Below are positions 12,027 through 24,800 of a stretch of 64,000 bases of DNA, in pieces. The translations under genes and the position numbers were made by a program. A model generated the notes under the pieces. It worked only from the letters and a program-made list of their open reading frames with translations. It did not search any database and was not told the origin of the DNA. Within the stretch, counting starts at the first letter, position 1. The number at the start of each line of letters is the position of its first letter. Source of the stretch: Desarmillaria ectypa (lineage: Eukaryota; Basidiomycota; Agaricomycetes; Agaricales; Physalacriaceae); NCBI GenBank assembly GCA_030407005.1, contig JAUDYN010000004.1:1364001-1428000 (forward strand). Direction: 5' to 3'.

Positions 12027-13080
12027 TTACTTAAATCCTGGCCCGATCAGTCCCTCAAGTACTTGGATGATACGTTGCTGCCGCTGCGAGCCCAGGTCAC
12101 TATGAAAAAAAAAAAAAAAAAAAAGTTTCAAGAGCTGCGGCTTACCTCTCGGTCCGTTCCCAGTGTAGTTGCATACATTGCTGGAACACCGGCCTGGCCA
12201 AGCCGTTCCTGCTGTTCTCGGACCAGATTGTCCCAGAGAGGCAGGGCTCGCTCAGTGTCAAATCGTTGCAATTCTCTCCGATACGCATTACATAGCATCT
12301 GCAGGGTCCAGGGGATGTCAGTAACAGCGCAGACGCGATCTCCGTGCGGGCAGGAGCTCACATCTGCTTCATGTTTCGAGATGTCGGAGCCTATGACATT
12401 TGCCCTGTCTTTCCGAGCTATCGCCGCCATCCATCAAGAAAAGGCAGAGCGTCAACGGACCTAGTTCTGGCATTCTTCACTTTCTCGTCATACTTGCTTT
12501 GAATGTGACCCCGCTCTTCCCAGAGTTGCCTTTCAAGTACGTCCTGTTCTTTTTTGATCTGCAGGAGCATCAGAAAAAGATATCAGACATGCATCAGATT
12601 CCGCATAGAAAGCTTTAAGTTTACCTGCACGACCTTCTCGATGAATTGGGAGTCTTTGGAAAGCTGCGCGAGGTGTGGAAGCGCCTGTTGGAAAGTAAAT
12701 GATCGAGTATCCTCCGCAGACGAGGAAAATGCCGGAGAAGGGTTGTGCTTGAGGTTGTGTTTGGGGCTGGCATGAGTACCGTCAAAACTAATAAACGGTT
12801 CCTTGGCCGGCGGCTGAGGGGGACGTTGCAGCTGGGCCAGTAGAGACGCAACAGAATTTGAAGCAGACGAAGACGACAAGGGAGTTTCTACGACAGATTG
12901 TGGGGGAGCCTTAGCTACATCCTTGTTCTCCGCTGAAGTCGCGACAGCCTGTTGCCAGGCCTGCGATGCTTGCAGAGTGTCAAGAAGAGCCTTCACCCCT
13001 GCGGGATCCTGGTAATCGTTGGTATCATGTCATCTGGAAAGGAATGTACTCACATTTATGTTAGTGCCATTGAAATTCAT
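12027..13080 (-). CDS. conserved-looking protein of unknown function with helical domain
   Basis: I cannot name this family. Six exons: 13054-13080, 12625-13008, 12461-12558, 12362-12404, 12146-12298 and 12027-12083; 253 residues. The N-terminus (MNFNGTNINDPAGVKALLDTL) is helical, followed by a Ser/Pro/Gln-rich linker and then a long charged helical region: EKVVQIKKEQDVLERQLWEE, ANVIGSDISKHEADMLCNAY, ERALPLWDNLVREQQERL and a C-terminal RQQRIIQVLEGL. Absence of membrane spans and of a signal peptide suggests a cytosolic or nuclear protein. The last intron carries a run of 20 A on the + strand, which is the pyrimidine tract of the acceptor side. The third acceptor was chosen from several AGs because only it keeps the reading frame. 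Confidence 0.7.
12105..12124. repeat. run of 20 adenines inside an intron
   Basis: Uninterrupted poly(A) on the + strand, read as poly(T) in the last intron of the 253-residue protein gene. It serves as a long polypyrimidine tract before the acceptor. Length is likely polymorphic. Confidence 0.95.
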
Positions 13081-14127
13081 ACTGATCTGCCTTAGGTTTC
13101 TAGTTCCAGGATTAATGTGGGAGCCGGCAGATTAATCGTGTCGGGGTCGGTGTATTGTTCTAAAACAAGTATTCACCGCTATCTCCGGAAAACCCCGTGC
13201 TGAACAGTCGAATGGAAACGTGCAGGGCGGCATCAATTTTTTTGTAATTCGAATTTCGGTGGAGGAGGACAAGAGAAAAAAAGTACGATGAAAGTTTTGG
13301 CTGCTACAGATACGGCTGTCAAAGTAAAAATTTCCAGCTCCAATTGGATTCGAACAAGTGTCGGTGTTCCGTTTCATATACGCATTTGATAGGAGATAGT
13401 ATACGAAGGTCGATCGAAGCCTCTGGACGTATTGCAGATATCCTGTTCCTGCGGAATAAATGCCCCGATGAATACAGTCAAGGTAGGCAATATAGGAGCG
13501 CCGCACTTGTCAATGAAGGGGGTGGGGGGGAAATGAAAAGGCAGCACGGACTTGTAGTTTCATGACGGTGCCGACACTCGTGGTCTTATCGTGTCAAATT
13601 AGAGTGATGTTGAATTTACTGCGACATGAGGTGGAAGAACATTTAAGCATTGCCCTATTTGACCGTCGTACCTTTTTATCGGGGCAAGAGAAAAAGATCA
13701 GCGACTACAGCATCGTCCGCTCCGCAAGGGTACGGACGCATCGCACTTATTGAGTCTCGGTATATAACGCGACCGAATGAATTGGAAGCTGACAACCGTA
13801 GCCGACGGTTCACGGAAAAGAACACATTGGCGGTACGATCGCGTCAAGCCCTGACAGGGGCTGCAATGCTTATGTATTATTTGCCTATTTTGAATATTAT
13901 ACCTTTTCTTTATCCGGACATTGCGCTTCAAATTCCACGAGGCAAGGCGTGGGAAGGTTTGTATAGCAACCAGCCGAATATTCCCACATCGGTCCTCTGT
14001 CATTTCTTCCTTGCCCATCACCCTCTATCCCGCCGCCCTCCATACCCCCTTCCTCTCCCCTTTTCCTTGCCACTGATCCAGATATCTTTTCACCTTTTAA
14101 TTCCTCTCTTCGTCTCTTTCGTCCACG
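13081..14127. other. 1-kb intergenic region, divergent promoters
   Basis: Lies between the divergently transcribed 253-residue protein gene and the RGS gene. No coding stretch with splice-consistent exons was found. A C/T-rich tract at 13990-14120 precedes the RGS start, as is common in fungal promoters. A GTTCGAATCC string near 13345 was examined as a tRNA box B and rejected. Confidence 0.5.
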
Positions 14128-16290
14128 ATGCCTGCCGATTCCGATGCCCAGGCGACTTCATCGCACATGATGAAGACAACAAAACGCGGAAGGCCTTTTC
14201 TCAAGGTGCGTATATCGCCCTTTTAGCCTCTATGCCGCCCATTGACGTTGGACCCATATCCAAGGATACCCTCGATCTGTTTGCGACACTTATCGTCTCG
14301 TTAGAGTTGACGCCGCACAAGCAGTTCTTTCGTACATTCCCTAATTCGTTCTCTACGTACGTCTTTGTATCTCATCTTTCATTTGCTCATCCTCTCATTT
14401 CTTATCATCAGAGACGAAGCCGCCCAGAACCTTGCTTCTCTTAAGTTCTCTCAGTCTAATCGAGGGCCGGATCCCAGGGAACCTTCGCGCGTAGTAACGA
14501 CGACGACGACGACGACGTTCTCAATGACCCGTGATATGGCCAAGGCGATGAGCCAGCACTTTATGGATGCCCGCCTTATCGAGAACGCCGCAGACCCGTC
14601 CTCTAATTTGTTCAAGGATAGAGGTGTCTACGTGCTTACGCCCAAGGGATTGCACGTTCTGGAACGCTTCATCAGTAAAAACGGTATCAATTCAGACCAT
14701 CTCCAGCAGGTCTTCGTCACTCAGCCCATCTGTATCAAGCTTCTCCACCTTGAGCGACGATCAGCAGACGACGAGATCATAGTCACTCAGTCTGTCATCA
14801 CTGCCCTCTTCCGACGCTTCGTCGGCCGAAGTCCGAACTTCCCATCGGCAACCCCTTCCCCTGATCCCTTCCAACGATACAATGAGCGATCCAAAGGTGT
14901 TGCTCTTATGGAAGTCACGGAACGTGCGCAACCGCTTCTCGGCAAGGGTCAGCAAGTTCACAAATACTGTTTCGCGGCTGTCACTGCTCTCGAGTGGTTG
15001 TGTGACTTTACCTCGGTGGTTGGGCGTGAGGAGGCTGCAGAGATGGCCGCACAGTTTGTGCGATTCGGACTGATCACCCTGGTTAGTGATAAGCGGAAGA
15101 ACAACGATTCTGCGATCATCTTTACGGTCCGAGGATCTGCCCCCGGAGGCAACTCTCCCGTTAGCGTGAGTCTTCAATGCTTTTTTGGCGTCGTCGTCAA
15201 CGTAGTAACATCTTATTTAGCAACACGGAGAATTCCGCTGTACCGCTAAAGCGATATACAAGATCACCGAGGAAGGTCGCCGCCTCGCGCACTGGGATAA
15301 CTCAAGGCAAATTGGTTCCCATGATTCCCCGAACGCATCGTCGGCAACCCTCACAGAGCGTTCGTCTATTGACAAGTCCACCGCAGACCATAGCGAGAAG
15401 AAGGGCGGTGACGCTAAGATCCATCGTCGTATCTCGATGGCAGAGAAGATGAATGCTAGTTATGATGCTGCGGACAAGAAGAATAACCAGAAGGAGAGCA
15501 ACGCAGAACGTCTGCGGTACATCTTGGAAGAGCCAGGCCTCCGTTCGCTTTTCCGGGAGTTCCTTCGTGGAAACTTTTGTGAGGAGAACTTGTCGTTCTG
15601 GCTTGACGTCGAGGACTTCAAGCGCAAGTTCAACATCACCTCTAGTGCTGTGGCCGTCGCGCCTGCTACTCCCCGACCAAGTACCAAGACAACACCAGGA
15701 CAAGCAGCAATGGAGCGTCATCATGAATCACTCATCAATACGGCATTCGTGATTTACAACACGTACCTTGCTCCCTCCAGTCAGTGCGAGCTGAACATCG
15801 ATCACGGCCTGCGGAATGAGCTGTCGAAGTATTTGGAAGATGTTGTAACGAGCCTAACGGGCAAGGCGTTCCAGGGTCGTGTCGAGCCTGAACAGGCAAA
15901 CGCTTTCAACGCGACTCAGCTGCAGACCATGATCCGGTTGTATGAACGGATTCAGACTCACGTTTTCCGGTTGATGGCGACAGACTCAGTTCCTCGGGTA
16001 TGTTTGACACCCCTTACGTTTCCAGTTTCTAGCTTACCTCTTTTACATAGTTTATCAAGACCCCCAAGTTTTTGGCAATGCGAAACTGGGTCGAGGACTT
16101 TGATCCTACCGATGATGACGTCCGGTTGTTGACATCTGCACCTTCTCAACCGCCAGGCCTGGGCTCATCAGAGGAGACGGGCGGCGCATACATAACAATA
16201 TCACAGCAAGGCAGCGAGCGGGCACAAGGCCAAACGAATCCCGCAATCTCGACGCCACCGAATGCACCATCAGTACCAGCATCATCATAG
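14128..16290 (+). CDS. DEP- and RGS-domain regulator of G-protein signalling (FlbA/Sst2 type)
   Basis: GTPase-activating protein for a heterotrimeric G-alpha subunit, as yeast Sst2 and Aspergillus FlbA; expected at the plasma membrane. Exons 14128-14205, 14265-14356, 14412-15165, 15221-15997 and 16051-16290 give 646 residues. A first DEP-like domain covers about residues 90-150 (MSQHFMDARLIENA, GVYVLTPKGLHVLERF), a second about 245-335 (AAEMAAQFVRFGLITLV ... ITEEGRRLAHW). The RGS box runs from about 405 (LRYILEEPGLRSLFREFL) through NLSFWLDVEDFKRKF to the start of the last exon (TPKFLAMRNW). The Ser/Pro-rich tail is short. In agaricomycetes such proteins damp pheromone and nutrient signals; the input here is inferred. 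The basic N-terminal exon (MMKTTKRGRPFLK) resembles the start of other basidiomycete family members. Confidence 0.9.
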
Positions 16291-16947
16291 GCCGGTAGCA
16301 TTGCGATTTGCATTTTCTTTCTTCGCATGGTCTCAACTGGACGCTTAAAGGGCTTTCACATTGTTTGGCAACCGCATGCTTTATTGTCATCATTCATATG
16401 CGCATCTTTGCTTTCATTTTTGTTTCTTTTTCATCATCGTAATCACACGGCACGCTGACCCCTGGGGGTCATGTTTTTGTACCTTCCTATTGTCCACCCT
16501 TTTGACTTCCTACGTCTTACTGCCGGTTCACGTCCTTGTTTTCCGGTCACAGACTACACTTTGGTGACTTATTGTCGCCATGAAATCGCCGGTGCCTTTA
16601 CTGTAACTTTTAGTACCTTACACGCTTCCTCTACTAGACGGATGGCATACCCCACTAATTGAGCAAGAAATCGTTATTCGTAATAATAGTTTACCTGCTT
16701 GTATGGCTGTAGAAGTATTGCAGCCAATACCAAGAACATTTCACGTCACTCTCCGACCAACAGGTTCGATACAATGTGAGAAAGTTTCCTAAATGCCGTG
16801 GACCCTTTTAGCAAGTTTTTCCCACATTGTCGGCTCGACGTGTCGCAGTGTTCTAGATCGTCTTCCATCCAAGTTTCCCGTAGAATCGACTTGTCTCGAC
16901 AACCTTTACATTCTATCTTCATACTACGGCGAGAAGCCTTCAGCATT
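16291..16947. other. intergenic region
   Basis: Contains the 3' UTR of the RGS gene and the promoter of the cytochrome-b5-like gene. Only short unsupported frames are present. Confidence 0.5.
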
Positions 16948-18090
16948 ATGTCGTGGATAAAGGGACTCAATGGCGAGGTACCTGAGCCGTACATCGAACC
17001 AGAATCTACGCCAAAGGTCGAGGACCCCGCGATTCCGAAGAGAATGGTCTCGACAAAGCAGGCCAACAAGCCTTTCCTTGCGTACGAAGCATGTACTTGT
17101 TGCAATGCTCAGCTGCTGTAATGACATTTCACTCGTTTAGGCATAAAGAATACCGAGAGAAACAAGAAGAGTTACACAATGCCTGGCTGGAGCGCAAAAA
17201 ACTGCGCGACGAGAAGATTGCGCGAGGCGAGGATGGCGGGAAAGAAGAGCCAGACCCTACAGCTGAGGTCGAAGTTGGCATCTCAGGGCTTCTGAAATTC
17301 TTGGTGTATACGCTGATCGTCATCACTCTGGCCGGTAAATTCATCACGGGAAGTTACCTGTGGGAATACGAGGGTAAATGGGCCCAACTCAAGACCTACT
17401 GGCCGGTGTGTCCAATTCTTTGCAATGTATCGTTTTAGATTTATGTACCTCGAGTAGACGACACAACGCCTGTTTTCTGAGAGACTTCTAGCCGAATTCG
17501 ATGGTTCGAAACCGGGTCGTCCTATTTACCTTGCCGTGCGTAGTCTGCATTCATGTTCCGCCATATATCCGATTCACCCCATGAGGTAGATTGACGGAGA
17601 CGTTTACGACGTCACCAAGGGCAAGGCATATCAGCCTGGAGGGTCTTATCATCATTTGTTCGTTTAATGCACCCTTTTTTAATTGGATTGCTCAGACTTA
17701 GGGTGATTGTTAGCGCTGGCGTGGACGCAGGTCGTGCTTTCGGTACCGGTTGTTTTCAAACACACCGCACGCATGATTTGCGCGGCCTTACAGAAAGCGA
17801 ATTAAAGGTGAGGTCTACTGGTTGACTTGGGAATTTTTTTTTTTTGTTGATGCGTTTGATGAATACAGGGCGTTCAGCATTGGAAGGAGTTTTATGCAAA
17901 TCATAAGGATTACTTCAAGGTTGGCAAGGTGTCGCATCCGCCAATTGACCCTGCAAGTCCGATTCCTGAGCATTGCAATCCGAAGAAGGCGGCTAAAGAC
18001 GACGTCAACCCTAAGAAGGACACGAAGGAACGGAGGAAGGTCTCGAAACCTGGGGAGAAAGAAAAAGGGAAAAGTCACGAAGAACTCTAG
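16948..18090 (+). CDS. membrane-anchored cytochrome b5-like heme/steroid-binding (MAPR) protein
   Basis: Member of the MAPR family (Dap1, PGRMC1, neudesin relatives), which bind heme through a b5-like fold lacking the classic histidine pair. Exons 16948-17081, 17141-17405, 17458-17535, 17590-17657, 17714-17807 and 17869-18090; 286 residues. A charged N-terminus and a Lys/Glu-rich helix (EYREKQEELHNAWLERKK) precede one membrane span at about 93-113 (GLLKFLVYTLIVITLAGKFI). The domain follows: FDGSKPGRPIYLAIDGDVYD, VTKGKAYQPGGSYHHFAGVD, AGRAFGTGCF, DLRGLTESEL, VQHWKEFY. The tail is basic and Lys-rich. The span before the domain suggests an ER or nuclear-envelope protein with the domain on one face; a role in sterol P450 support is known for relatives only. 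Confidence 0.9.
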
Positions 18091-18327
18091 TTTGTTGTCT
18101 CTCGTGTCTATGTAATTTAATGCTACTCGATGCTATATTGTCCTGTAATATATATGCATATACAGTCTCGGAATGAAATTAGTCAAGCCGTAAACTTTTT
18201 CTCGTTGCAAAAACGAAACGAGGATCAGCGCACAGCGCTCAGCATTGGACAGCGTACTCTTTTGCTAGATTCGGGGTGGCAAAGTCATGTTCCGCTGGGA
18301 AAAGCAGGGAGATGTAAAAGACACACC

Positions 18328-19535
18328 TCAAGGTTCGGCAGGAGATCCGTGCGTCAAAAGGTAATTCTTCAGGAGGGGGAAGTCAGCCATCGACGCGTTC
18401 ATCATGGAAGAGAACGGGTTGTCGCGGTATTTCGCGATGACTATATTGCCGCGCCAAGCGACCTCCTCCTTAAAAGACCTTCCCTGAATTTCTCTGATGC
18501 TTTTGTTTATGGGGAAAGGCATGCCATCGCGGGAAACAACGGGGTAGAAAATGATATAAGGGTTCGCGAACTTCCGGTTCATGCCGTCGAGAGCTTCTAC
18601 GAGCTGAGTATTATTCAGTCCAAGGTCGCCGTTGATCAATTTGGGTAAGACTTACCTGATATTTCCATGCTCGGGGACCAATACCATCAGCGATCTGTTC
18701 CACGTTTCGGTGCCATTGTCAGTGGGGATAAGATAATCAAGAAAAAAGTAACGTACGTAGTCCATGTGAATTTCAGGGTGGGGCATGCGTGACGGGGAAG
18801 TGGTGTAGGAAGAATGATGAGTCGAAATTGTCATTGGACTGTACAAAAGAACAATAAACTTTTCTGCCCGAAGAGATGGACGGGACAATGACTTACCTAG
18901 TCATGAGTTGGACAAGGGACGGCGGGCGTCCTAGATATCCCAAAAATGAGCAACAATGCAGATAAATTGACGTAAAAATTGAACGGACCATCGGAAGGGA
19001 ATAGAATGGCGTCGAAATGAATCATCTGGTCCATTGCGTTCTGGGGGTCTGGAATATGCTCGTTGGTCAGGTTTAATTCTAGTTGACCAAATAATAACCT
19101 CACTATTGGGTGGGGGTTACAATGGAGCGTAGAAGAGGTGGACGAGAACGCCGGTGAGTGGCGAAAATGATAATCTCGAGACCTCCTTTTATATTCTTTT
19201 GGCGCTGGTAGGACAACGAGGCCATGGTGTGCTTCATCCGATCGCACAAAGGCAACCTGGATGGTAAAACCAGCCCCTCTCGTCAGTATCAACACGCGGT
19301 GATCATTTGCAATAGACATACAGATGTCATGAAGGATTGAGCGGAATCTGCAGTAATATTTATGAATGGAACGCCTCCAAGGAGCGGCGACGGAAGTAAT
19401 GAAAGCGAATGTTGAAAATTGAATTGGATGCCGCTTGCGGGCCGCGGTGTAACTCCACGAGTACGATTTTAGTGGTGAATCTTGAATCTGGGGAGAGGGA
19501 AAGTCAAGGAGTGATAGCGGACGAAGACATAGCAT
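18328..19535 (-). pseudogene. decayed or unresolved multi-exon gene of unknown family
   Basis: Three stretches read like one coding sequence: 18897-19535 (ILHDICMSIANDHRVL, STLHCNPHPIVRLLFGQ, MDQMIHFDAILFPSDGPFN), 18652-18822 (YFFLDYLIPTDNGTETWNRS) and 18328-18612 (GRSFKEEVAWRGNIVIAKY, ASMADFPLLKNYLLTHG). Good donors (GTAAGT) sit at both junctions, but an in-frame TAG lies directly before the first donor and no acceptor restores the phase at the second. That pattern suggests a gene that has lost its frame, though a missed small exon is possible. I do not recognise the family and assign no function. The coding-like stretches keep a normal amino-acid texture, so decay would be recent. Confidence 0.45.
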
Positions 19536-21837
19536 TACGGAGAGATACGTCTACTAAGTACGACACTAGCTGAGGTGACGAGTGAAAGATCCCAGTGGTT
19601 GATGACTTGAGTGAAAATAGATTTAGAGCAAATCCAGAAATAACCTTGTCTGCGATGTGAACCTGCTGGTATGTTTTCTATCCGCCCTTTGTCGAAAATG
19701 TACCAAAACAGAACCAGGGAGCAACTTATTTGAAGTTATTGACCGTATTTTTAGCGCAAACCCTCACTGAAATGGTAATTTCATAGTCTTTCGCAGGCTG
19801 AGTACAGTCGACAAGTATTCCTCCGAACTGCTCCTTCTATCCATCACACTGGATCAACGGCAGGATGGTGTGCGAGCCCACGCTTCCGCATCGTAAGGTA
19901 ATAATACCAGTTGGGGTTTCCGGCATACAGCTCCGAGTCTATTGAACATAGAGTGCATCAAGTGACTCTATCATGTGCGACGAGCCCATATAGGCCGCTA
20001 TTTTGCAGTGCATCTGCCTCGCAGAACCGGTAGTCTGTCTCCACTAGAAACTCTGCCTCAACCTTGATCGCAAACTGTGGAAATTACATTGCAGTATTAC
20101 TGAGTTCTAAAGCACCGCCTGGGCGCAAGCCGCAGGCACCCTCGAATTTTTCTGTGCCATACACCCAGGTCTTCCGAAGAGACGAGAAATCTGAAAACCA
20201 TATGTTAAGTCGCTTCCGATGAGTATCTCAGACTACTCCGCGAATATCAGCCGCATGATCCCCAGAGGACATGCCAACATTGCATGGGTTCCCATCTAAC
20301 CATTTTGCCCGTCCATCGGCTGATGAGTATGCTTCCGTCTGAAAAATGTCTTTGTCGAATCATACTTTTGCAATACTCGCAGACGATCTCTTAGTCTATC
20401 CGGCTTTCATGGTTCTTTCATGTGAACTTTTCATTGCCGTCTATCTAGTGCTCTCTGTAATGCTACGGCTCTACTGACTATGCTTTTGATTGGGGGACAT
20501 TCTAGTCTTCGGCCTTCAGGTTCCCGCTATGACCGTTATTGATGACTCTTGGCCTCGAGGTTCTGGTAAAACACGATCTCAGTCGTCAACACATGCCTTC
20601 ATGACTATTTCTAGTTCCCGTTCGAAAACAGGGTCCTCCTTGATGCTTAATCGCACCCCAAAATGTTCCATGCAACGCGATGATCCCCCTTCATCGCCTT
20701 TGATTTATTATGATCGTACTCCGATGGCATTTTCTTCCTACCGCGCTGTAAACGCGCCATGTCAATTTCTTTGCCGGATACTACGTCTGGCTGAGTAATC
20801 GAGCGGAAGACGCAGCTCCCATACGTATAGCTTGACGAAGCAATCCCCGTTCCGCTTTCTTAAAGGCCAAGAGATTTACGGGCAACACACCCCTTTCATC
20901 TTGGTCAAACCTGTTCGAGCGTGTTGGATTTTGGGACCTTGGTTGAGCCTGAAATTCGGGGCCGTAGAATCAAGTTCGTCTCTTCCTGCTTATCGAATTT
21001 CGCATCCGAGGGAAGAAGGGCTCAAACAAGTGGCGCGGGTATCTATGTTAAGATGAATCGGGAGCAAAGTCGATTATGATCATCTCTCCAATCTCCTTCT
21101 CTTCGATTCAGAACTTCTTGAATCAACATACTATGATTGCCCTGTTGGAGTAATCGGTGTGAATATCAAATATGTTCTTTACCGTGACTCGTCGAAGTAT
21201 GTCGTTATAAACTCTAGATTTAGAAACCTAGTGTAAACCTCTAGCTCACTGTAACAACCTTCCTCAAGGGTCTGCGCCTCTTTTAATACCACTGCACGGA
21301 GACTTGTGCACAGTTCATGAACGGTCGAAGTTGTATGCGGAATGAATCTGTTCCAAAAGGGTCCTTACGTCTATCATCCTTTGGGTTTACAGATGTACTA
21401 GGGGTGTAGACTAACGTCTAGAAGAGTGCAATGTAATCGAAAAGCTTTTTACTGATAAGTCTAGACACGAGTCCTCGCGAAGTTTCCCCGAGGCGACAGG
21501 TCAAGTGGACAGGCTTGGCCGTAGCAACATAGGGAGATTCTGTGTTCAACTTGAAAAAACTCATCCTATCGCTGTCTCAAATATGTAAACTTGTCGTCAT
21601 AAAGCAGATCGAAGCCAAGTCCAAACAATTAGCCCCTACGTTTGGTCACAAGATCGCGCCTACCACGTGACCAATGTATTTCTTTCTTAAACGGTGAGGA
21701 CCGACCAAGTCAAACGTTGACAAGACAGACGCACTCAGGCGGGAAGTACTGTTATTAAAGACAGGATATAATATATATCTTCTTAGTGCGTCCTCTTTTC
21801 ACTCAAAAATTTTCATTCTGAATGGATAACAGGCGCC
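19536..21837. other. 2.3-kb gene-poor stretch
   Basis: Only short open frames without splice support appear on either strand; none resembles a known family. The right end is the promoter of the nucleoporin gene. No long terminal or inverted repeats were noticed by eye. Confidence 0.45.
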
Positions 21838-24800
21838 ATGGATAGCTCTATGCTAGTGGCAACCCAACTATCGTCTCTGTATCCGTCTGTTCACGCTGTC
21901 GGCGTTTCAATTCCAAGCAATGGCCCCGTCGACCCGCTATTCTGTTACACACCGGATCAGTCGAACCTCACTGAGCACTCGACATTCTCAACAGTGTTTC
22001 ACTCAACAACAACTGGCACCATCTTGTTACGCGTACTTGAAGCTTCCTTGTTGGAGTTAGTGTCGCTGTCCGTCGACACAGTAGCCGCTCGCTTCAGTCT
22101 TCCGTCGCCCGTGCTGCCGTCTCCCGGGATATTCCTGTGGGAAGACCAGGAACTGCACATAATAGCAGTGACGGTGTCTGGATGCGTGTACCGCCTGGTG
22201 TTACCTTTGCGTAATAGCAAGGATCTTTGGCGAGATGAAATCCACAACGTTTGGACGCGTGAGTACGTCATTACACATCGAGTGGCAGGGATCAACGGTG
22301 TTGCTCACATCCACGGAACGCATTGTGTGGCAATCGGGTTGGGGAATGGATCGTTACTTAGACTGGATACAGAATATGTGGGATCTGAGGGTGGCGAAGG
22401 TGCTGTGCTTCTCATATATCGCTTCATCTACTGATTGTTAAGTAGGAGAATGGACGGAGACGCTTTTCACGCCGGGCTCATTTTTGTCTTCTCTGACTTC
22501 TTTCCTACCCGCACTTTCCACGGGGCCCTCTCATGCCGCAGAAATCATTTCCATTGCAACTCTCCCGTGGCCAACGGACATTGGCTCCGTATGGTCAATT
22601 TCACGCGATCGTGTCGTGAGATTTTGGAAACCAAAGGTCGGCTGCGTGGCATTGAAAGCACTTCCTGCCTTGCCTGGTAGAGAAGTTACGCCGTCGCCAG
22701 GCCCTTCGGCGAAGGGGGGAAACAACAACACTTTACTGGAGTCCGGTCGTCGAAACTTCCTACGCGCGTTTTCCGTCGATTCCGATGATGATCGCGTCTA
22801 CCTTCTTGCATTCATCCCTACCCCAACTCTCCATGCATCTGGAGGCAACTTCCATCTCCTTATTGCAGATTCAGACCGTCTCCAAGAAATCGGGATGATT
22901 CCTTGTTCGACAGAAAGCGCCTATTGCAGTCTACAAGATTTTACAGTGATTGGAGAAACCCTACATGTCCTATGGGATCGCCAGGGCCAGTCTGTAGTTG
23001 ACCGCGCCGTCATACCACTCAAAGATACGGACCTTGAACCCCAGTGGAAGTCGGCTTCTTATCCTCATGAAGTTGAGCTGACGCCTGCATACCTGGAAGA
23101 GGTTCTTCTCCCGCTAGGATCACTGACGGGCAAGTGCTTCGAAGTGATAATGCGACCTGGAATGTTCTCTCCGTTCACACTGCGTACGGCTATTGACGAC
23201 TACACCAGTAGTTGCCTTTCCCTTCCTGGAACCTCCGCGCCGCAGTTGCAGGTGAATTATGCTACTGTTGGGGAGCATATTGCTGCCGTGGTTGGATGCA
23301 CAGTTACCCTTCACCATGACCCACAGACTGGCGCATTGCTGCACGCCGAATACTGGAGTGCGTTCAAGCGAGATTGGGAAGGCTTCATCGCTCTTTGCCG
23401 AGAGATTGAGCGTCGTTCTCGGCGGCCTCTTGCGTTGGGTGTTGGGGCCAACGGTGACGTCATCGTCGTTGAACGAGAGCGGGTCGCCTCTCTTGTAAAT
23501 GAAGACCTGGCCATTCGACTACATAATGCTCTAAGCTGTGCAGTCCCAGAGCTTGAACCTCAATGGGATATTTTCGGCGCGATAGAGAGTTTGCGTCGGG
23601 CGCTAGGCGTCCAGATGATGCTGAACTTGGAAAGCTGCCTGGTCGACATCATGCACCAGGAAATTGCATTCTCTCTTGCTGATATCATACAGGATCAAGC
23701 CGTTCGTCTGAGATTCAACGAAACGCTGGATGACAAATTTCGTAGCTGGTTACTAGGCCGGCTCAGGAGTATGTCCAGCTTGTCTGATGAAGTTCGCGCT
23801 ATGCTCGATTATGTGGGTGGGTTGGAAACAGGTGTCAAGAGAGAGGATGATGCACCAGCTTCTATTCCCCCACCTCGTTCACAATGGACCAGAGCAGTCA
23901 CTGCGTCATACGTTATCGCCACAACAAATGCACGCTACGACCTGTGCCTTTCCATAGTCACTCTGCTCTTCTTCCTGGCGCCAGAAATAGGTCAATGGGA
24001 CCCGTCTTTGCTAGCGGAGGTTTTCGCTCTCTTTCGAGGGACTGCCGTTATGAGACATGTGATTAGGGAACCGTCCGGTCTTCCTGTCAGGCCTCTTGAG
24101 GACGATGTTTCCGCAGCTGATGATGTTGTCTCGCTCATGCAGAATATGCATGTATCACGGAATCGTGGCGAGACTGCCCAGTCATTCTCTCTTGTACATC
24201 GACTCCTGGATTATTTCGGTGACAGCCAGGTCGGGCTGCCTGGAGCTGCGCATGGTTTCCTGGACACAGCCGGGCTTTTGCAATCTGTCTCGCTTTCACA
24301 TGCGACCAGTAACGAAATTGTATTCTGCGAGAAGCTTAGGCAACTGGGGTACTTCCAAGCTGCCTTGCAGGTACTGTCTTGGCTTCCGAGGACTGCGGGA
24401 GCCACATACGTCCTGGCTCGTCTGTATCTCAATATCGGTCGTGCAGATGACGCAGCATTCCTACTAGAAAAACTTGCTGGATGTTTAGGTAGGTTGGTCA
24501 ATATGTGTGGTCTGCAGTAAATTCACTATCTAATTAGGTGTAGATGGTGCGATGGCCGCTGCAGACAAGATGGTATTATCACTCGTCCTAACCGAGCTTG
24601 AGCAGTTAGACGACTGTTACTACTTCTATATCCATGCGGCGGGCCTTTTCAAGTCAAAGTCATTGGTATACCAGGAGACTGTCTTCACCCAACTCGCGAT
24701 ATCCGTGGCCCCTTCGCAGATAGACACCATCGCCCTGTGGGCGACGGTGATCAAAGGGTATACAGAACTTGCTTTGTACGATGATGCTTATGCGGCTTGG

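Noticed and set aside
12530..12560. Apparent one-base frameshift in the 253-residue protein gene
   Set aside because: Re-reading the bases showed no extra nucleotide; exon 3 is 98 nt and stays in phase.
13330..13420. Possible minus-strand tRNA, from a GTTCGAATCC box-B-like string
   Set aside because: The flanking T-stem pairs at only three of five positions, no matching acceptor stem or A box is found, and no anticodon arm can be drawn.
19536..21837. Possible transposon in the gene-poor stretch
   Set aside because: No transposase or reverse-transcriptase motif, terminal repeat or target duplication was seen by eye.
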